Counted from the first letter of the stretch, positions 17,854 to 27,562 are shown. The stretch is DNA of 64,000 bases from Streptosporangium carneum (GCF_027922005.1 NZ_BSEV01000003.1:186001-250000), one strand, 5' to 3'. A program made the numbers and translations. Notes: generated by a model not told the origin, from the letters alone.

Positions 17854-17875
17854 CCGGCGCCTTCGAGTGCGCCGG
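17854..17875. terminator. Possible terminator between convergent MFS and folP2-like genes
   Basis: A seven-base-pair GC stem (CCGGCGC with GCGCCGG) with an eight-base loop. Nearby repeats of GGCCGGTCACC could pair in alternative ways. Position and GC content favour a terminator, but the stem is short. Confidence 0.45.
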
Positions 17876-17887
17876 CGCGTCGGCCGG

Positions 17888-18736
17888 TCACCTCGCGCGG
17901 GAGGCCTCCCGCAGCCTGGAGACGACGGCGAGGGCCTCGCGGGCGGAGGCGGCGTCGTGGACCCGGAAGACCCGTGCGCCCTGCCAGGCGGAGACCGCCA
18001 GGGTGGCCATGGTCCCGGCGTGGCGCTCGTCGACCGGGAGACCGCCGAGGGTCTCGCCGACGAAGTCCTTGTTGGAGACCGCGACGAGCACCGGCCAGCC
18101 GGTGGCCACCATCTCGCCGAGACGGCGGCTGACCTCCAGGGAGTGCCAGGTGTTCTTGCCGAAGTCGTGGGCGGGGTCGATGAGGATCGACTCCCTGGCG
18201 ACCCCGGCGGCGACCGCGCGCTCGGCGAGCCCGACGGTGTGTCCGATGACGTCGGCCACCACGTCGTCGTAGGCGATGCGGTGCGGACGGGTGCGGGGGG
18301 TGACGCCGCCCGCGTGCGCGCAGACCAGCCCGACGCCGTGCTTGGCCGCGACCTCGGCCAGGCCGGGATCGACCCCGCCCCAGGTGTCGTTGAGCAGGTC
18401 GGCGCCCGCCTCGGCGACGACCTCGCCGACCTCGGCGCGCCATGTGTCGACGCTGACGATCAGCCGGGGGTGGCGTCGCCTGACCGCCGCGACCAGGTCG
18501 GCCACCCTGCGGATCTCCTCCGCCGGGTCCACCTCGTCGCCAGGGCCCGCCTTGACGCCGCCGATGTCCACGATGTCCGCGCCGCCGTCGACGGCCCCGT
18601 CGACCGCCTCGATGGCGGCCTCGAAGCCGTAGGTTCTCCCCCTGTCGTAGAAGGAGTCGGGAGTGCGGTTGACCACCGCCATGATCGCGAATTCGCCGGG
18701 CCGGAACTCACGGCCGCGCAGGCGCAAGATAGTCAT
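17888..18736 (-). CDS. folP2: FolP2-type dihydropteroate synthase homologue
   Basis: 282 residues with the TIM-barrel pterin-binding blocks: MAVVNRTPDSFYDRG, GADIVDIGGVKAGPG, SVDTWRAEV, LLNDTWGG, IDPAHDFGKNTWH and the late VSNKDFVGETLG. The wording (VKAGPG, SVDTWRA, DPAHDFGKNT) follows the mycobacterial FolP2 line rather than classical FolP, which reads GGESTRPG. FolP2 is reported to lack normal dihydropteroate synthase activity, so a direct role in folate synthesis should not be assumed. No folate genes are adjacent. ATG 18736 is preferred because the family begins there. Confidence 0.85.
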   Translation of the reverse strand: MTILRLRGREFRPGEFAIMAVVNRTPDSFYDRGRTYGFEAAIEAVDGAVDGGADIVDIGGVKAGPGDEVDPAEEIRRVADLVAAVRRRHPRLIVSVDTWRAEVGEVVAEAGADLLNDTWGGVDPGLAEVAAKHGVGLVCAHAGGVTPRTRPHRIAYDDVVADVIGHTVGLAERAVAAGVARESILIDPAHDFGKNTWHSLEVSRRLGEMVATGWPVLVAVSNKDFVGETLGGLPVDERHAGTMATLAVSAWQGARVFRVHDAASAREALAVVSRLREASRAR

Positions 18737-18865
18737 CGGTACCGAGCCTATCGGGCCGGTGCCGGAGAGGCGGGCGCTCCCACCTGCGCCGCCTCTGTGG
18801 GATGAGAACGTGGGAGGCACGGTGCCCTCGGGGCGTCCCCGGGGCGTTCCGTCTCCGGGGTGCTC

Positions 18866-19735
18866 CTAGGCGGCCGACCCACCTTCGGCCACCGTGAGGA
18901 ACTCCTGGGCGATGGCGGGCAGCCGCCGTCGCGCGTGGATGAGGGCGATCACCCTTCGGATCGAGGGATCGAGGGATCGGACCACCAGCCCGGCCCGGGT
19001 GGCCTGCTCGGCCATTCCCCGGTACCACAGCAGGGAGGCCGCGCCCGAGCGGACCGTGTTGAGCCAGTTGCCGCGCTCGTCGAGCTGCACGGCGGGCACG
19101 GGGGTGATTCCGTACTTGGCGAACAGGGCGTCGAACTCCCTGCGGCGCGCGCTGCCGGGCACGGGCAGGACGAGCCGCATGCCGTTGAGCCTGTTTATCG
19201 GCACCGGATCGGGAAGGTTCGCGCCGGGCGGGGAGATCAGCACGATCTCCTGGCGTTCCAGCGGATGGCTGACCAGGTCGGCGGGGACGGGCAGGTCCGT
19301 CAGGCCGAGGTCGGCCCGCTGGTCCCTGATGGCGTTCACCACGCCGTCCCGTCCGTCGCAACGGACGATGTGCACGCGCACCCCGGGATGTTCGGCGGTG
19401 TAGGCGGGAAGCAGGCGTCCGGCCAACCCCGGCTCGAGGCTGGGGGTCGAGGCGATGCGCAGTTCGGCATCGGACGAATGGCCATGGGTGGACAGTGCTT
19501 CGATCTCTCGAACGGCGTCGAGCGCCTCCCGGGCCAGCTTGACCACCCGGCGCCCCTGCGCCGTGACGACCACGCCGCGTCCGGAGCGGGCGAACAACGT
19601 CATTCCGAGCTCTCTTTCCAGATCCCTGATCGCACGGGAAAGCGCAGGCTGCGCGATGTACAGCGATCTGGCCGCGTCGGTCATGGTGCGGTGCTCCGCC
19701 GTCGCGACCACGTAGCGGAGCTGCTGCAGATTCAT
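18866..19735 (-). CDS. LysR family transcriptional regulator
   Basis: 289 residues. The N-terminal winged HTH is canonical (MNLQQLRYVVATAEHRTMTD, then LYIAQPALSRAIRDLE), with a type-2 periplasmic-binding-like effector domain after residue 90. It stands alone between folP2 and the Pro-rich peptidase gene. The target is not obvious. Confidence 0.9.
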   Translation of the reverse strand: MNLQQLRYVVATAEHRTMTDAARSLYIAQPALSRAIRDLERELGMTLFARSGRGVVVTAQGRRVVKLAREALDAVREIEALSTHGHSSDAELRIASTPSLEPGLAGRLLPAYTAEHPGVRVHIVRCDGRDGVVNAIRDQRADLGLTDLPVPADLVSHPLERQEIVLISPPGANLPDPVPINRLNGMRLVLPVPGSARRREFDALFAKYGITPVPAVQLDERGNWLNTVRSGAASLLWYRGMAEQATRAGLVVRSLDPSIRRVIALIHARRRLPAIAQEFLTVAEGGSAA

Positions 19736-19925
19736 GACTTCGAAGCTAGGACACAGCGCGCGGCGCGGTCCTGCACATCGCGGAGATCACCTTGGATGAT
19801 TTCGGAATGTAATCACATATAGCAACATCCGTGACGGATGATAAATCAGTATGCTTACGCCCCAAATTCGACAAAGGTCCGACCCTTCTTGGCATATCGG
19901 ACGCTCGGGTTAACGGGGAGACAGC

Positions 19926-21641
19926 GTGACAGGCAACGGACAGTACCCTCCACAACCACCTCCACCACAGGGGCATCCGCGCTCCGCTCCACCGCCGCCG
20001 ACCTGGGGCGCTCCTCCGCCGCAGGGCCCGCCCCAGAGCCCGCCGCAGGGGCCGCCGCCCGGGGCGCCGCAGGACCACTCCCCGCAGTGGGCGTCAGGGG
20101 GACGCCCGCAGGGAACTCCTCAGTCCCCGGCGTACCCGCCTCCGCCGCCCGCCCCTTCCGGACAGGGCTATCCACCGGGATACGGTTATCCGCCGCCTGT
20201 TCCGGCCGGACCGCAACCCCAGCCGGATCACGTCCGTCCTCCCCAGGGCCCGCCGCCGGGTCATCCCGGGCATGCACACCCTCCGCACCCCCAGGCGCCG
20301 CAGGCGTACCCGCCGCCGGGGCCCCAGGGCCCTCCGGGCCACGGGTATCCGCCGCAGGCTCCCCAGGGATACGCGCCGCGGCCCGCCGCACCGCGGGGAC
20401 ACCCGCCGCAGCCTCCCGCCGTACCGGGGTATCCGCCCGCCCAGGGGTACCTCGCACAACCCATCGCGCCGCAGGCGTACCCGCCGCCGCCCGGGCCCCA
20501 GGTCCCTCCGGGACACCGATATCCGCCCCCGCCCCAGGGGACGTACGGCGCGCAGCCGCCACGGGGAAACCTCCCCCAGGGGCGGCCTCCCTACCCGGCG
20601 GCCCCGTGGCAGCCTCCACGCCAGCGCTCGGGCGGCGGCGCGGGAGTGATCATCGGCGCCGTCTTCGGCGTGGTCGCGCTCGCCTTCGTCGGGCTCGTGG
20701 TGCTCGGAGCCGTCCTCAAGAGCAGCCGCCACTCGACCCAGGTCTCCCCCGTCGCGTTCCCCACCTACACGCCGTACACCTACACCCCGCCCACGAGCAG
20801 GCCCGACCCCCTCGAGACGTCCGCCGCCGAGCCGACCGCCGCGACGAGCGAGCCCGCCTCCCCCGAGCCCACCGAGAGCACCCTGCAGCCTCCGCGGCAG
20901 GTCGTCCTCAACACCACCCTGGAGAACAACACCCTCTACCGGGCAGGCGGGCTGCCCAGGGTGAGCTGCGCGGTCGGCTCCCCCAGCATCCACAGCGACA
21001 GCCAGCTCAAGGCGCTGATCCTGAAGACGTCCAGATGCCTGGACAAGGGCTGGTCGAAGATCCTGCGCGAGGAGGGCATCGCCTGGCACCGGCCCGGCTA
21101 CGCCATCACCGCCACCAGGGGGCGCGGCGCGTGCGGGGACTTTCCCGGGATCGGCAGCATCGTGCCGTACTACTGCCCGCGCAACACCACCATCTACGCC
21201 TCGACCGGAGCCATGGCCAACGGGACCGGCAACGCCCGCGGGTACGGCCAGATCGTCAGCTGGCACGGCGCGATCATCAGCATGATGGCCCACGAGTACG
21301 GCCATCACGTGCAGCAGCTGTCGGGCCTGTCGGAGACCAGATGGCAGCGGTCCGAGCGGTCGTCGAGCACGAGCGGCAGGCTCGCGCTGAGCCGCAGATT
21401 CGAGCTCCAGGCCACCTGTTTCGGCGGGATGTTCATGCGCTCGGTCTCGGCCACCTATCCGGTCACCCCGGCCAGGCGCAACTCGCTCTACTACTTCTAC
21501 ACGCAGGTCGGGGACTGGCCCGGCTACCCGCGCGACCACGGCTCGCTCACGAACAACAACCGCTGGTTCCGCCAGGGCTACGAGAAGAACAAAACCTTCC
21601 AGTGCAACACCTGGCTCGCCCCGTCGTCGACGACGTCATAG
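19926..21641 (+). CDS. Membrane-anchored Pro-rich neutral zinc metallopeptidase
   Basis: 571 residues. A cytoplasmic tail of about 235 residues made of Pro/Gly/Gln/Tyr repeats (QGYPPPPGPQ-like) is followed by one membrane helix near 242-266. A Ser/Thr/Pro linker and an extracellular YpfJ-like neutral zinc metallopeptidase domain follow (about 330-571). The zinc site is HEYGHH near residue 457, with the downstream glutamate ligand in ELQATCFGGMF. Cysteines pair up around it. GTG 19926 has GGGGAG six bases before it. Extracytoplasmic proteolysis at the cell envelope is the likely role; substrates are unknown. Confidence 0.88.
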   Translation: MTGNGQYPPQPPPPQGHPRSAPPPPTWGAPPPQGPPQSPPQGPPPGAPQDHSPQWASGGRPQGTPQSPAYPPPPPAPSGQGYPPGYGYPPPVPAGPQPQPDHVRPPQGPPPGHPGHAHPPHPQAPQAYPPPGPQGPPGHGYPPQAPQGYAPRPAAPRGHPPQPPAVPGYPPAQGYLAQPIAPQAYPPPPGPQVPPGHRYPPPPQGTYGAQPPRGNLPQGRPPYPAAPWQPPRQRSGGGAGVIIGAVFGVVALAFVGLVVLGAVLKSSRHSTQVSPVAFPTYTPYTYTPPTSRPDPLETSAAEPTAATSEPASPEPTESTLQPPRQVVLNTTLENNTLYRAGGLPRVSCAVGSPSIHSDSQLKALILKTSRCLDKGWSKILREEGIAWHRPGYAITATRGRGACGDFPGIGSIVPYYCPRNTTIYASTGAMANGTGNARGYGQIVSWHGAIISMMAHEYGHHVQQLSGLSETRWQRSERSSSTSGRLALSRRFELQATCFGGMFMRSVSATYPVTPARRNSLYYFYTQVGDWPGYPRDHGSLTNNNRWFRQGYEKNKTFQCNTWLAPSSTTS

Positions 21642-21780
21642 CTTAAGTGGTCGTTCACCTGTCTTTGGTTGTCTGTCTGCCATGTCCAGGTATGAGGCTA
21701 GAATCCTGCCAATTCCGTGTAATCGGGGGGCCTCGGCTGTTTTACCAGGTGGACCGGGGTAGGACGTAGTAGGAAGCGGT

Positions 21781-23571
21781 GTGGAAATGCGCCTTGGGCA
21801 TGTCTCGGGGGATTCTGCCGGCGAGGACGGGAAACAGGGCGTCCAGCCGCACGGTGGGGAAGGCGGTGCGGGCTCCGGTCCCGAGGCGCCGCACTCCTCC
21901 CAGTCGCCGCACCCCTCTGACGTGCCCGCGGAGCAGCCCCAGGAGACCGGGGCGGTCCCCGCCGCCCTCCCGCCCCAGGACCACGCCCAGAAGCAGGACC
22001 GCGCCCAGGAGCAGGTCGATCGCGTTCAGGAGCCCGCCCAAGGGGCGCAGCGCGCGCCCAAGGAGCGGCTCAAGTTCGCCAGACCGCTGACGACCGCCTC
22101 GCTCATCGGCTGGACCGGCCTCTCGGTCATCCTGCCGGGGGCGGCCCACCTGCGCTCGGGGCACCGCCGCACCGGCTACGCCCTGCTCGGCGCCTTCGCC
22201 GTGCTGCTGGTGGCCGCGGTGGTCGCCGCCTTCCTCGTCTCGAAGAACGCGGGCTTCCTGGCCCGGGACAGCACGCTGACGACCATGGTGGTCCTCGCCG
22301 GGGTCGGCGCGGTCGCCTGGTTCCTGCTGGTGCTCTCCTCCTACATCGCCCTGCGCCCCAGACGGCTCACCGGCGCGGGCCAGGTCGTCTCGGGCATCGC
22401 GGTCGGCGTGCTGTGCGTGGCCGTGATGTCGCCCTTCGCGCTGGCCGCCAGCACCACGCTGGCCGCCAAGGACCTCGCCAACACCATCTTCGAGAGCGGG
22501 GGCACCCCCACTCCCGTGGTCTCCGGCGCGCACGAGGACGACCCGTGGGGCGGGCGCGACCGGGTGAACTTCCTGCTCGTCGGCGGCGACGGCGCGGGCA
22601 ACAGGGAGGGCATCAGGACCGACAGCATGACCGTGGCCAGCGTGCACGTCGCGACCGGCAACACGGTCATGTTCAGCCTTCCCCGCAACATGCAGCACGT
22701 GCGCTTCCCGCCGGGCACCGCGCTGGGCAGGCAGTTCCCCAACGGCTTCATGCGCGAGCTGCCGAACGGCGGCCTGCTCAACGAGGTCTGGCAGTACGGC
22801 GAGGAGCACCCCGAGATCGTGCAGGGCAAGGACGGCCAGCGGGGGCCGAAGGCGCTCATGGAGGCGATCGGCCACACCCTCAACCTGAGGCTCGACTACT
22901 ACGCCCTGGTCAACATGTTCGGCTTCGCCCACCTGGTCGACGCCATCGGCGGGCTGAAGATCCGGGTGGAGAGGGACGTCCCGTGGGGCGGCCTCTACGG
23001 CACCGCGGGCACGATCAAGGCGGGCTACCGGACGCTGACCGGCGAGGAGGCCCTCTGGTACGGCCGCTCGCGCGTCGGCAGCGACGACTTCTCCCGGATG
23101 GGCCGCCAGCGCTGCGTCATCGGCGCGTTCGCGCAGCAGGCGACCCCCTCGGCCGTCCTGACCAACTTCGTCAAGATCGCGGGTGTCGCCAAGCGGATGG
23201 CCAAGACCGACATCCCCCGCGAGATGCTCGACCCCCTGACCGAGCTCGCCCTCAAGGTCAAGAACGCCAGGATCACCAGCCTCCAGTTCGTGCCGCCGGA
23301 GTTCTACTCCGGCTCGCCCGACTGGCAGAAGATCCGCGCCGCGACCGCCAGGGCCCTGCGCCAGTCCGTCCAGCCCTCCCGCCGCGCCCAGGCGGCGGGT
23401 GTCACGGCCTCGCCCGGCACGAGCGGCGCGACGCCCGCCCCTTCGCGGAGCGGGACCGTCACGGCCACGCCGACCCCTTCGCCCACCAGGACCGTCAGGG
23501 CCTCCGTGCCGCGCGAGACGCCCACCCAGAACGGCACCGCCAAGTCCCTCGGCGAGCTCTGCGGCTTCTGA
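21781..23571 (+). CDS. LytR-CpsA-Psr (LCP) family cell-wall ligase
   Basis: 596 residues. A hydrophilic N-terminus of 95 residues is followed by about four membrane helices (near 108-120, 135-160, 165-190, 205-230), one or two more than most LCP proteins. The extracellular LCP domain has NFLLVGGDGAGNREGIRTDSM and the conserved Arg/Asp positions for pyrophosphate binding (SLPRNM, NEVW, DAIGGL, GEEALWYGRSR...DDFSRMGRQR). A Thr/Pro/Ser tail ends the protein. LCP enzymes join undecaprenyl-linked glycopolymers to peptidoglycan. GTG 21781 is used; ATG 21787 is an equal alternative. Confidence 0.88.
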   Translation: MEMRLGHVSGDSAGEDGKQGVQPHGGEGGAGSGPEAPHSSQSPHPSDVPAEQPQETGAVPAALPPQDHAQKQDRAQEQVDRVQEPAQGAQRAPKERLKFARPLTTASLIGWTGLSVILPGAAHLRSGHRRTGYALLGAFAVLLVAAVVAAFLVSKNAGFLARDSTLTTMVVLAGVGAVAWFLLVLSSYIALRPRRLTGAGQVVSGIAVGVLCVAVMSPFALAASTTLAAKDLANTIFESGGTPTPVVSGAHEDDPWGGRDRVNFLLVGGDGAGNREGIRTDSMTVASVHVATGNTVMFSLPRNMQHVRFPPGTALGRQFPNGFMRELPNGGLLNEVWQYGEEHPEIVQGKDGQRGPKALMEAIGHTLNLRLDYYALVNMFGFAHLVDAIGGLKIRVERDVPWGGLYGTAGTIKAGYRTLTGEEALWYGRSRVGSDDFSRMGRQRCVIGAFAQQATPSAVLTNFVKIAGVAKRMAKTDIPREMLDPLTELALKVKNARITSLQFVPPEFYSGSPDWQKIRAATARALRQSVQPSRRAQAAGVTASPGTSGATPAPSRSGTVTATPTPSPTRTVRASVPRETPTQNGTAKSLGELCGF

Positions 23572-23584
23572 CCTTCGCCTCGCC

Positions 23585-23617
23585 CGACGGCCCGTCCCCT
23601 GAGGGGGCGGGCCGTCG
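23585..23617. terminator. Bidirectional terminator hairpin
   Basis: A 15-base-pair stem (23585-23599 with 23603-23617, one G-T pair) with a three-base loop. It lies between the converging LCP and spermidine-synthase-like genes. Confidence 0.78.
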
Positions 23618-23641
23618 CGTTTCCGCCCCCGGCGGCGGGCG

Positions 23642-25705
23642 TCAGCGGGCCCGGACCGCTCCCGGCGACCGCGCGTCCCCGGGCAGCAGGGCGAAGGCTC
23701 CGAGGTAGAGCGCGCCCGCCACGACCAGCAGGGCCTGGTAGCCGACGACCAGGGCCAGATACTCCAGGCAGCCGCCGACCATCGCGCCCAGCAGGTTCGC
23801 GCCGAAGGCCGTCGTGCCGTCCGCGGAGTCCGCGAAGCGCCTGGCGAAGACCACGTTGGCCGCGAAGATCGGCAGGAACGCCACCGTCACGGCGACGAGC
23901 GCCCTCGGGGCCGGCGGCAGGCCCAGCAGCCAGGAGGCGGGCACCAGCCAGGCCAGCGCGAGGCCGCCGAGGAGCACGCCGTACATGACGGGCAGGGGCG
24001 GGGTCCTGAAGCGGCGCGTCACCTCGACCGCGGCGAGCACGGCCAGGAGCACCCCGGCGAACACGACCGCGTTCACCACCCAGGTCGTGCCGAACAGCAG
24101 GGCGAACCCCGTCACGCTCCTGGTCTCCAGCAGCAGGAACGCCACGCCCAGCAGGAACAGGTCGGCGTAGGGGCGCATCCGCCGGTAGGGGCCGGCGACC
24201 GCGCGGACCGCCAGCAGGCTCACGGCCAGGATCAGGCCGAGGGTGACGAGATAGACCCACGGCACGGTCCTGTCCCTCAGGTAGAGGAAGGGCCGGTCGT
24301 CCTCGGCGGGCGGCGGGGTGGCGGCGCTCGCGCCCGCCCACGCCTCGCCGCAGCTCTGCGCCTCCGCGGTGAGCCCCACGGTGATCACGGCCTGCTGGCC
24401 CGCCTGGCTGACGACGTCGACGCACGGCCGGTGGCCGAAGGCGGCCTGCGCGGTGGCGGCGAGCCGGTCGACCAGCCATCTCTCCCGGTAGTAGTTGTAC
24501 ATGGAGAAGACGCCGCCCGGCTTGAGGTGCTCCCTGGCGGCCTCCATGGCCTGCCGGGTGAACAGGTAGCTCTCCAGGCGCAGCGAGCTCGCCCCCGAGA
24601 CCAGGGTGAGCGAGTCCGGGAGCGCGAACAGGATCAGGTCGTATTTTCCCGTCGTGCGCTCGAGGAAGGCGCGGCCGTCGGTGACGACGGTGGTGACCCG
24701 CGGGTCGTCGTACGGCCTGTCGGGATGGTAAATTCCGCCGAGCTCGCGGAGGCTGGGGTCGATCTCGACCGCGTCCACGTGCCCGGCGCCCTTCAGCAGC
24801 GCGATCGCCACGTCGGTTCCGCTGCCCGCGCCGACGACCAGCACGTCGTCGGGCCTGCGTCCGCCCGCCCGCTCGTACGGCAGGGCGTACTGCCGTTCCC
24901 ACTCGAGCCGCCTGCCCGCGGGCACGGCCTGCTGGTGCGGGATGCCGTTGACCTGGATGTCCGTTATCGGAACCCCGTGCCAGTCGAAGTGGTCGTGGGT
25001 CACCTTGTAGTAGGGCGACCACAACGCGCCCGCGGTCAGCGTCTCGGCCGCGAGCGCCCCGACCACGACCAGCGCGGGAACGGCGAGCGCGAGCCTGCCC
25101 GGCGTCGTGCGCGGCCACAGCAGCACCGTGTAGGCGAGCGCGGCGACCGTCCCCCAGACGACGGGCGGCGCGCCGAGGAACGACAGCGCGGTGAACAGCC
25201 CGATGCCGGTGAGGCTGCCGACCAGGTCGTAGCGGTAGGCCTCGAGCCGCTCCAGCGCGGGGAAACAGCGCCCGACCAGCTCGGCGGGTCCCATCAGGAC
25301 GATCGCCGCCGCCGCGAAGACCACCGGCAGGATCAGCCACGGCGGCGGCCCCGTGGTGGTCAGGCTGGTCCAGTACAGGACCCCCTCGGTCCGCCGGTCG
25401 ACGGTGACCGGGAAGAGCAGGACGACCACCACGAGGACGGCCAGTGTGATCGGCGAGTAGTACGGCGGGCGCGTCGTGCGCCCGACCCTGAGGAAGCCCA
25501 GCCCGATGCCGAGGAACGAACCGAGCAGGACGAAGTTCGTGAAGTAGCTCAGGTGCACGATGTTCGATCCGGTCCACCGGATCAGCGCGAGCTCGAGGAA
25601 GAGCATGAACGCGCTGGCCAGGACCAACCTGGGCCGGACGCCCAGCCAGGAGATCGACCGGACATCGGGATGCGAGGATGGCGTCGTCTCCGCCGCTGCG
25701 GTCAT
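23642..25705 (-). CDS. Membrane-bound spermidine-synthase-like methyltransferase-fold protein
   Basis: 687 residues. Six or seven hydrophobic helices (residues about 25-240) precede a soluble Rossmann domain with the SAM/dcSAM-type glycine loop VLVVGAGSGTDVAIALL and acidic VDAVEIDP. A second set of about seven helices follows (480-680). This helix-Rossmann-helix build is that of the polyamine aminopropyltransferase-like membrane proteins common in actinobacteria. Their reaction is not established, so putrescine aminopropyl transfer is only suggested by fold. ATG 25705 is chosen; the longer frame upstream lacks membrane-protein character. Confidence 0.8.
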   Translation of the reverse strand: MTAAAETTPSSHPDVRSISWLGVRPRLVLASAFMLFLELALIRWTGSNIVHLSYFTNFVLLGSFLGIGLGFLRVGRTTRPPYYSPITLAVLVVVVLLFPVTVDRRTEGVLYWTSLTTTGPPPWLILPVVFAAAAIVLMGPAELVGRCFPALERLEAYRYDLVGSLTGIGLFTALSFLGAPPVVWGTVAALAYTVLLWPRTTPGRLALAVPALVVVGALAAETLTAGALWSPYYKVTHDHFDWHGVPITDIQVNGIPHQQAVPAGRRLEWERQYALPYERAGGRRPDDVLVVGAGSGTDVAIALLKGAGHVDAVEIDPSLRELGGIYHPDRPYDDPRVTTVVTDGRAFLERTTGKYDLILFALPDSLTLVSGASSLRLESYLFTRQAMEAAREHLKPGGVFSMYNYYRERWLVDRLAATAQAAFGHRPCVDVVSQAGQQAVITVGLTAEAQSCGEAWAGASAATPPPAEDDRPFLYLRDRTVPWVYLVTLGLILAVSLLAVRAVAGPYRRMRPYADLFLLGVAFLLLETRSVTGFALLFGTTWVVNAVVFAGVLLAVLAAVEVTRRFRTPPLPVMYGVLLGGLALAWLVPASWLLGLPPAPRALVAVTVAFLPIFAANVVFARRFADSADGTTAFGANLLGAMVGGCLEYLALVVGYQALLVVAGALYLGAFALLPGDARSPGAVRAR

Positions 25706-25875
25706 GTCTTCCAACGCTAGTGAGTCAGCGGCGTTCCGCGGAGGAAAAACAGCTCGGCGTTTTGGGAGATTTGGAGGGCATAAGCCCAGGTCCGAGGGGT
25801 TTTTGACGGCTAGACGGAGCGCCGTCGGATGCAGGAACGTGGTGGGGTTCGATCCCCTCGAGCCTGGTGGTGCAC

Positions 25876-27234
25876 ATGCGAGTCCTGATCCAGCTCCGCC
25901 CATCCCCCGACGTCGTCGCGGCCGTGGCCGACCCGGGTGTGACCGCGACCACGGCCGATGTGTCCGACGGCCTGCCCGGTGTCGTCCTCGACCACTCCTT
26001 CACCCCGGTCGCGGTGCCGCGCCCCGTGCCGGCGACCGGGGGCGACCCCCTGTCCCTCAACCAGGCGCTGACGTTCTCACTGGCCGCCGAGCACGCCTCG
26101 GTCCTGGTCCGCGGCGAGATCTCCGACGACGAGTTGTCCACCCGGCTCGCCCTGCTGCCCGGCACCCGCTCCGACGTCGTGGGAGTGCACGCCGATCCGG
26201 TGATCGAGTCGAACCTCACCTGCGGCGGCGACGACCCCGTCGGCGACTGGCACGACGTCGAGCGGCTGCTGGGCGTCGCGGAGCTCAGGGCCGAGGGGCT
26301 CGACGGGACCGGAGTCGCCCTGGCGATCGTGGACACCGGCATCAACTCCGCGCACGTCGGACGGCACCTCGGCAGCAACCCGATCGTGGACGTCCGCAAC
26401 AGCTGGAACCCCGCCGGGGTGAGCGGCACCGCGGGCCAGTTCCGGGTGGACCACGGCACGATGTGCGCCTTCGACGCGCTCATCGGCGCCCCCAGGGCGT
26501 CGCTGATCGACATCCCCGTGCTGCTGTCGCGGCGCCCCGGCGGCTCGGCCATGGACGGCCTGCTGTCGGACGCGGTCGCGGCCTTCGCCCACCTGCGCAC
26601 CGTGCTGGCCGCGCAGCCCCAGGCGACCCGCTCCCTGGTCGTCAGCAACAGCTGGGGCTCCTTCTCCCCCCGCTGGGACTTCCCCATCGGTCACCCCGGC
26701 AACTACTCCGACAACGCGGCCCACCCGTTCAACCTGATCATCTCCAGCCTGGAGCAGGCGGGCGCGGACGTGCTGTTCGCGGCCGGCAACTGCGGGCGCG
26801 ACTGCAGGGACAGCCGGTGCGCCTACCCCGACCGTCCGATCGGAGGCGCCAACTCCCACTCGCGCGTGCTGTCCATCGGCGGCGTGGACACCACGGGCGA
26901 GCGGGTCGGATACTCCTCCCAGGGTCCCGGCCGCCTCAGTCTCCGTAAGCCGGACGTCTGCGCCTACACCCATTTCTCGGGCTCCCAGGCCTTCGGCGCC
27001 GCCGAGCCCGACTCTGGCACCTCGGCCGCCTGCCCGGTCGCCGCGGGCCTGGTGGCCGCCATCCGCACCCGCTGGCCCGCCTCTGCTCTCTCCCCCTCCC
27101 AGCTGCGCACCCTGCTGCGCCGCACGGCGGACGACCGGGGCGGCGTCGGGTTCGACTACGACTACGGATACGGGGTGCTCGACGTCTCAGGCATCCTGTC
27201 CTCGTTGCGTCGCAGGGAACTGCGCGTAGCGTGA
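25876..27234 (+). CDS. Cytoplasmic S8 family subtilisin-like peptidase
   Basis: 452 residues from ATG 25876 (GTG at 25867 or 25870 also possible). The catalytic Asp is in ALAIVDTGIN (about 153), His in VDHGTMCAFD (193), the oxyanion Asn in FAAGNCG, and Ser in DSGTSAACP (383). The His and Ser surroundings differ from the usual HGTHVAG and GTSMAAP. The first 140 residues form a separate N-domain. No signal peptide is visible, so the enzyme appears to act inside the cell. A 77-residue gene starts four bases after the stop, arguing for a functional pair. The substrate is unknown. Confidence 0.85.
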   Translation: MRVLIQLRPSPDVVAAVADPGVTATTADVSDGLPGVVLDHSFTPVAVPRPVPATGGDPLSLNQALTFSLAAEHASVLVRGEISDDELSTRLALLPGTRSDVVGVHADPVIESNLTCGGDDPVGDWHDVERLLGVAELRAEGLDGTGVALAIVDTGINSAHVGRHLGSNPIVDVRNSWNPAGVSGTAGQFRVDHGTMCAFDALIGAPRASLIDIPVLLSRRPGGSAMDGLLSDAVAAFAHLRTVLAAQPQATRSLVVSNSWGSFSPRWDFPIGHPGNYSDNAAHPFNLIISSLEQAGADVLFAAGNCGRDCRDSRCAYPDRPIGGANSHSRVLSIGGVDTTGERVGYSSQGPGRLSLRKPDVCAYTHFSGSQAFGAAEPDSGTSAACPVAAGLVAAIRTRWPASALSPSQLRTLLRRTADDRGGVGFDYDYGYGVLDVSGILSSLRRRELRVA

Positions 27235-27238
27235 GGAC

Positions 27239-27472
27239 ATGGTTCTCATCACCGTACGACTGCCGTCCGAGGCGACGCTCAAGCAGGCCATGCGCCGCCT
27301 GGACCTGCGGGAGGAGGAGGTCGACACCGGCTACGGCCTGGTGCTCATCGACCCCGAGCAGAGTCTGTACGGCCTGCGCGTGAGCGAGGCAGCCGCCCGC
27401 CGGATCGACCCCGCGGCGGGCGACGGCCCCTACTCCGACCCGAGGATCGAGCCCTACGGCCCTCCGCGCTGA
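27239..27472 (+). CDS. Small protein coupled to the S8 peptidase gene
   Basis: 77 residues, one compact alpha/beta domain: a first strand VLITVRLP, a helix LKQAMRRLDL, then a strand pair GYGLVLIDPEQSLYGLRV and a C-terminal helix. It is not a recognised family to me. A GAGG site overlaps the end of the peptidase gene and only four bases separate the two. The strand-helix-strand pattern resembles small ferredoxin-like propeptide/inhibitor (I9-type) folds, so it may restrain or chaperone the cytosolic protease. That is inference. Confidence 0.65.
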   Translation: MVLITVRLPSEATLKQAMRRLDLREEEVDTGYGLVLIDPEQSLYGLRVSEAAARRIDPAAGDGPYSDPRIEPYGPPR

Positions 27473-27562
27473 CGGGCCCCGCCTCGCCCACCACGGTTCG
27501 ACGCGCGCGCCGGGCCTCCACGGTCAGGCGGCGGGAAGAGCGGAGGGCGGGGCGGGGGCGGC

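Noticed and set aside
19980..20640. Short repeats of CCGCC words looking like a CRISPR or satellite array
   Set aside because: They encode the Pro-rich tail of the zinc metallopeptidase in frame. There are no constant repeat lengths or unique spacers.
25845..25866. GGTTCGATCCC resembling a tRNA T-arm upstream of the S8 peptidase gene
   Set aside because: The T-loop consensus and GGGG/CCCC stem are there, but no matching acceptor strand, anticodon arm or D-arm could be found within 90 bases. At best a tRNA scrap.
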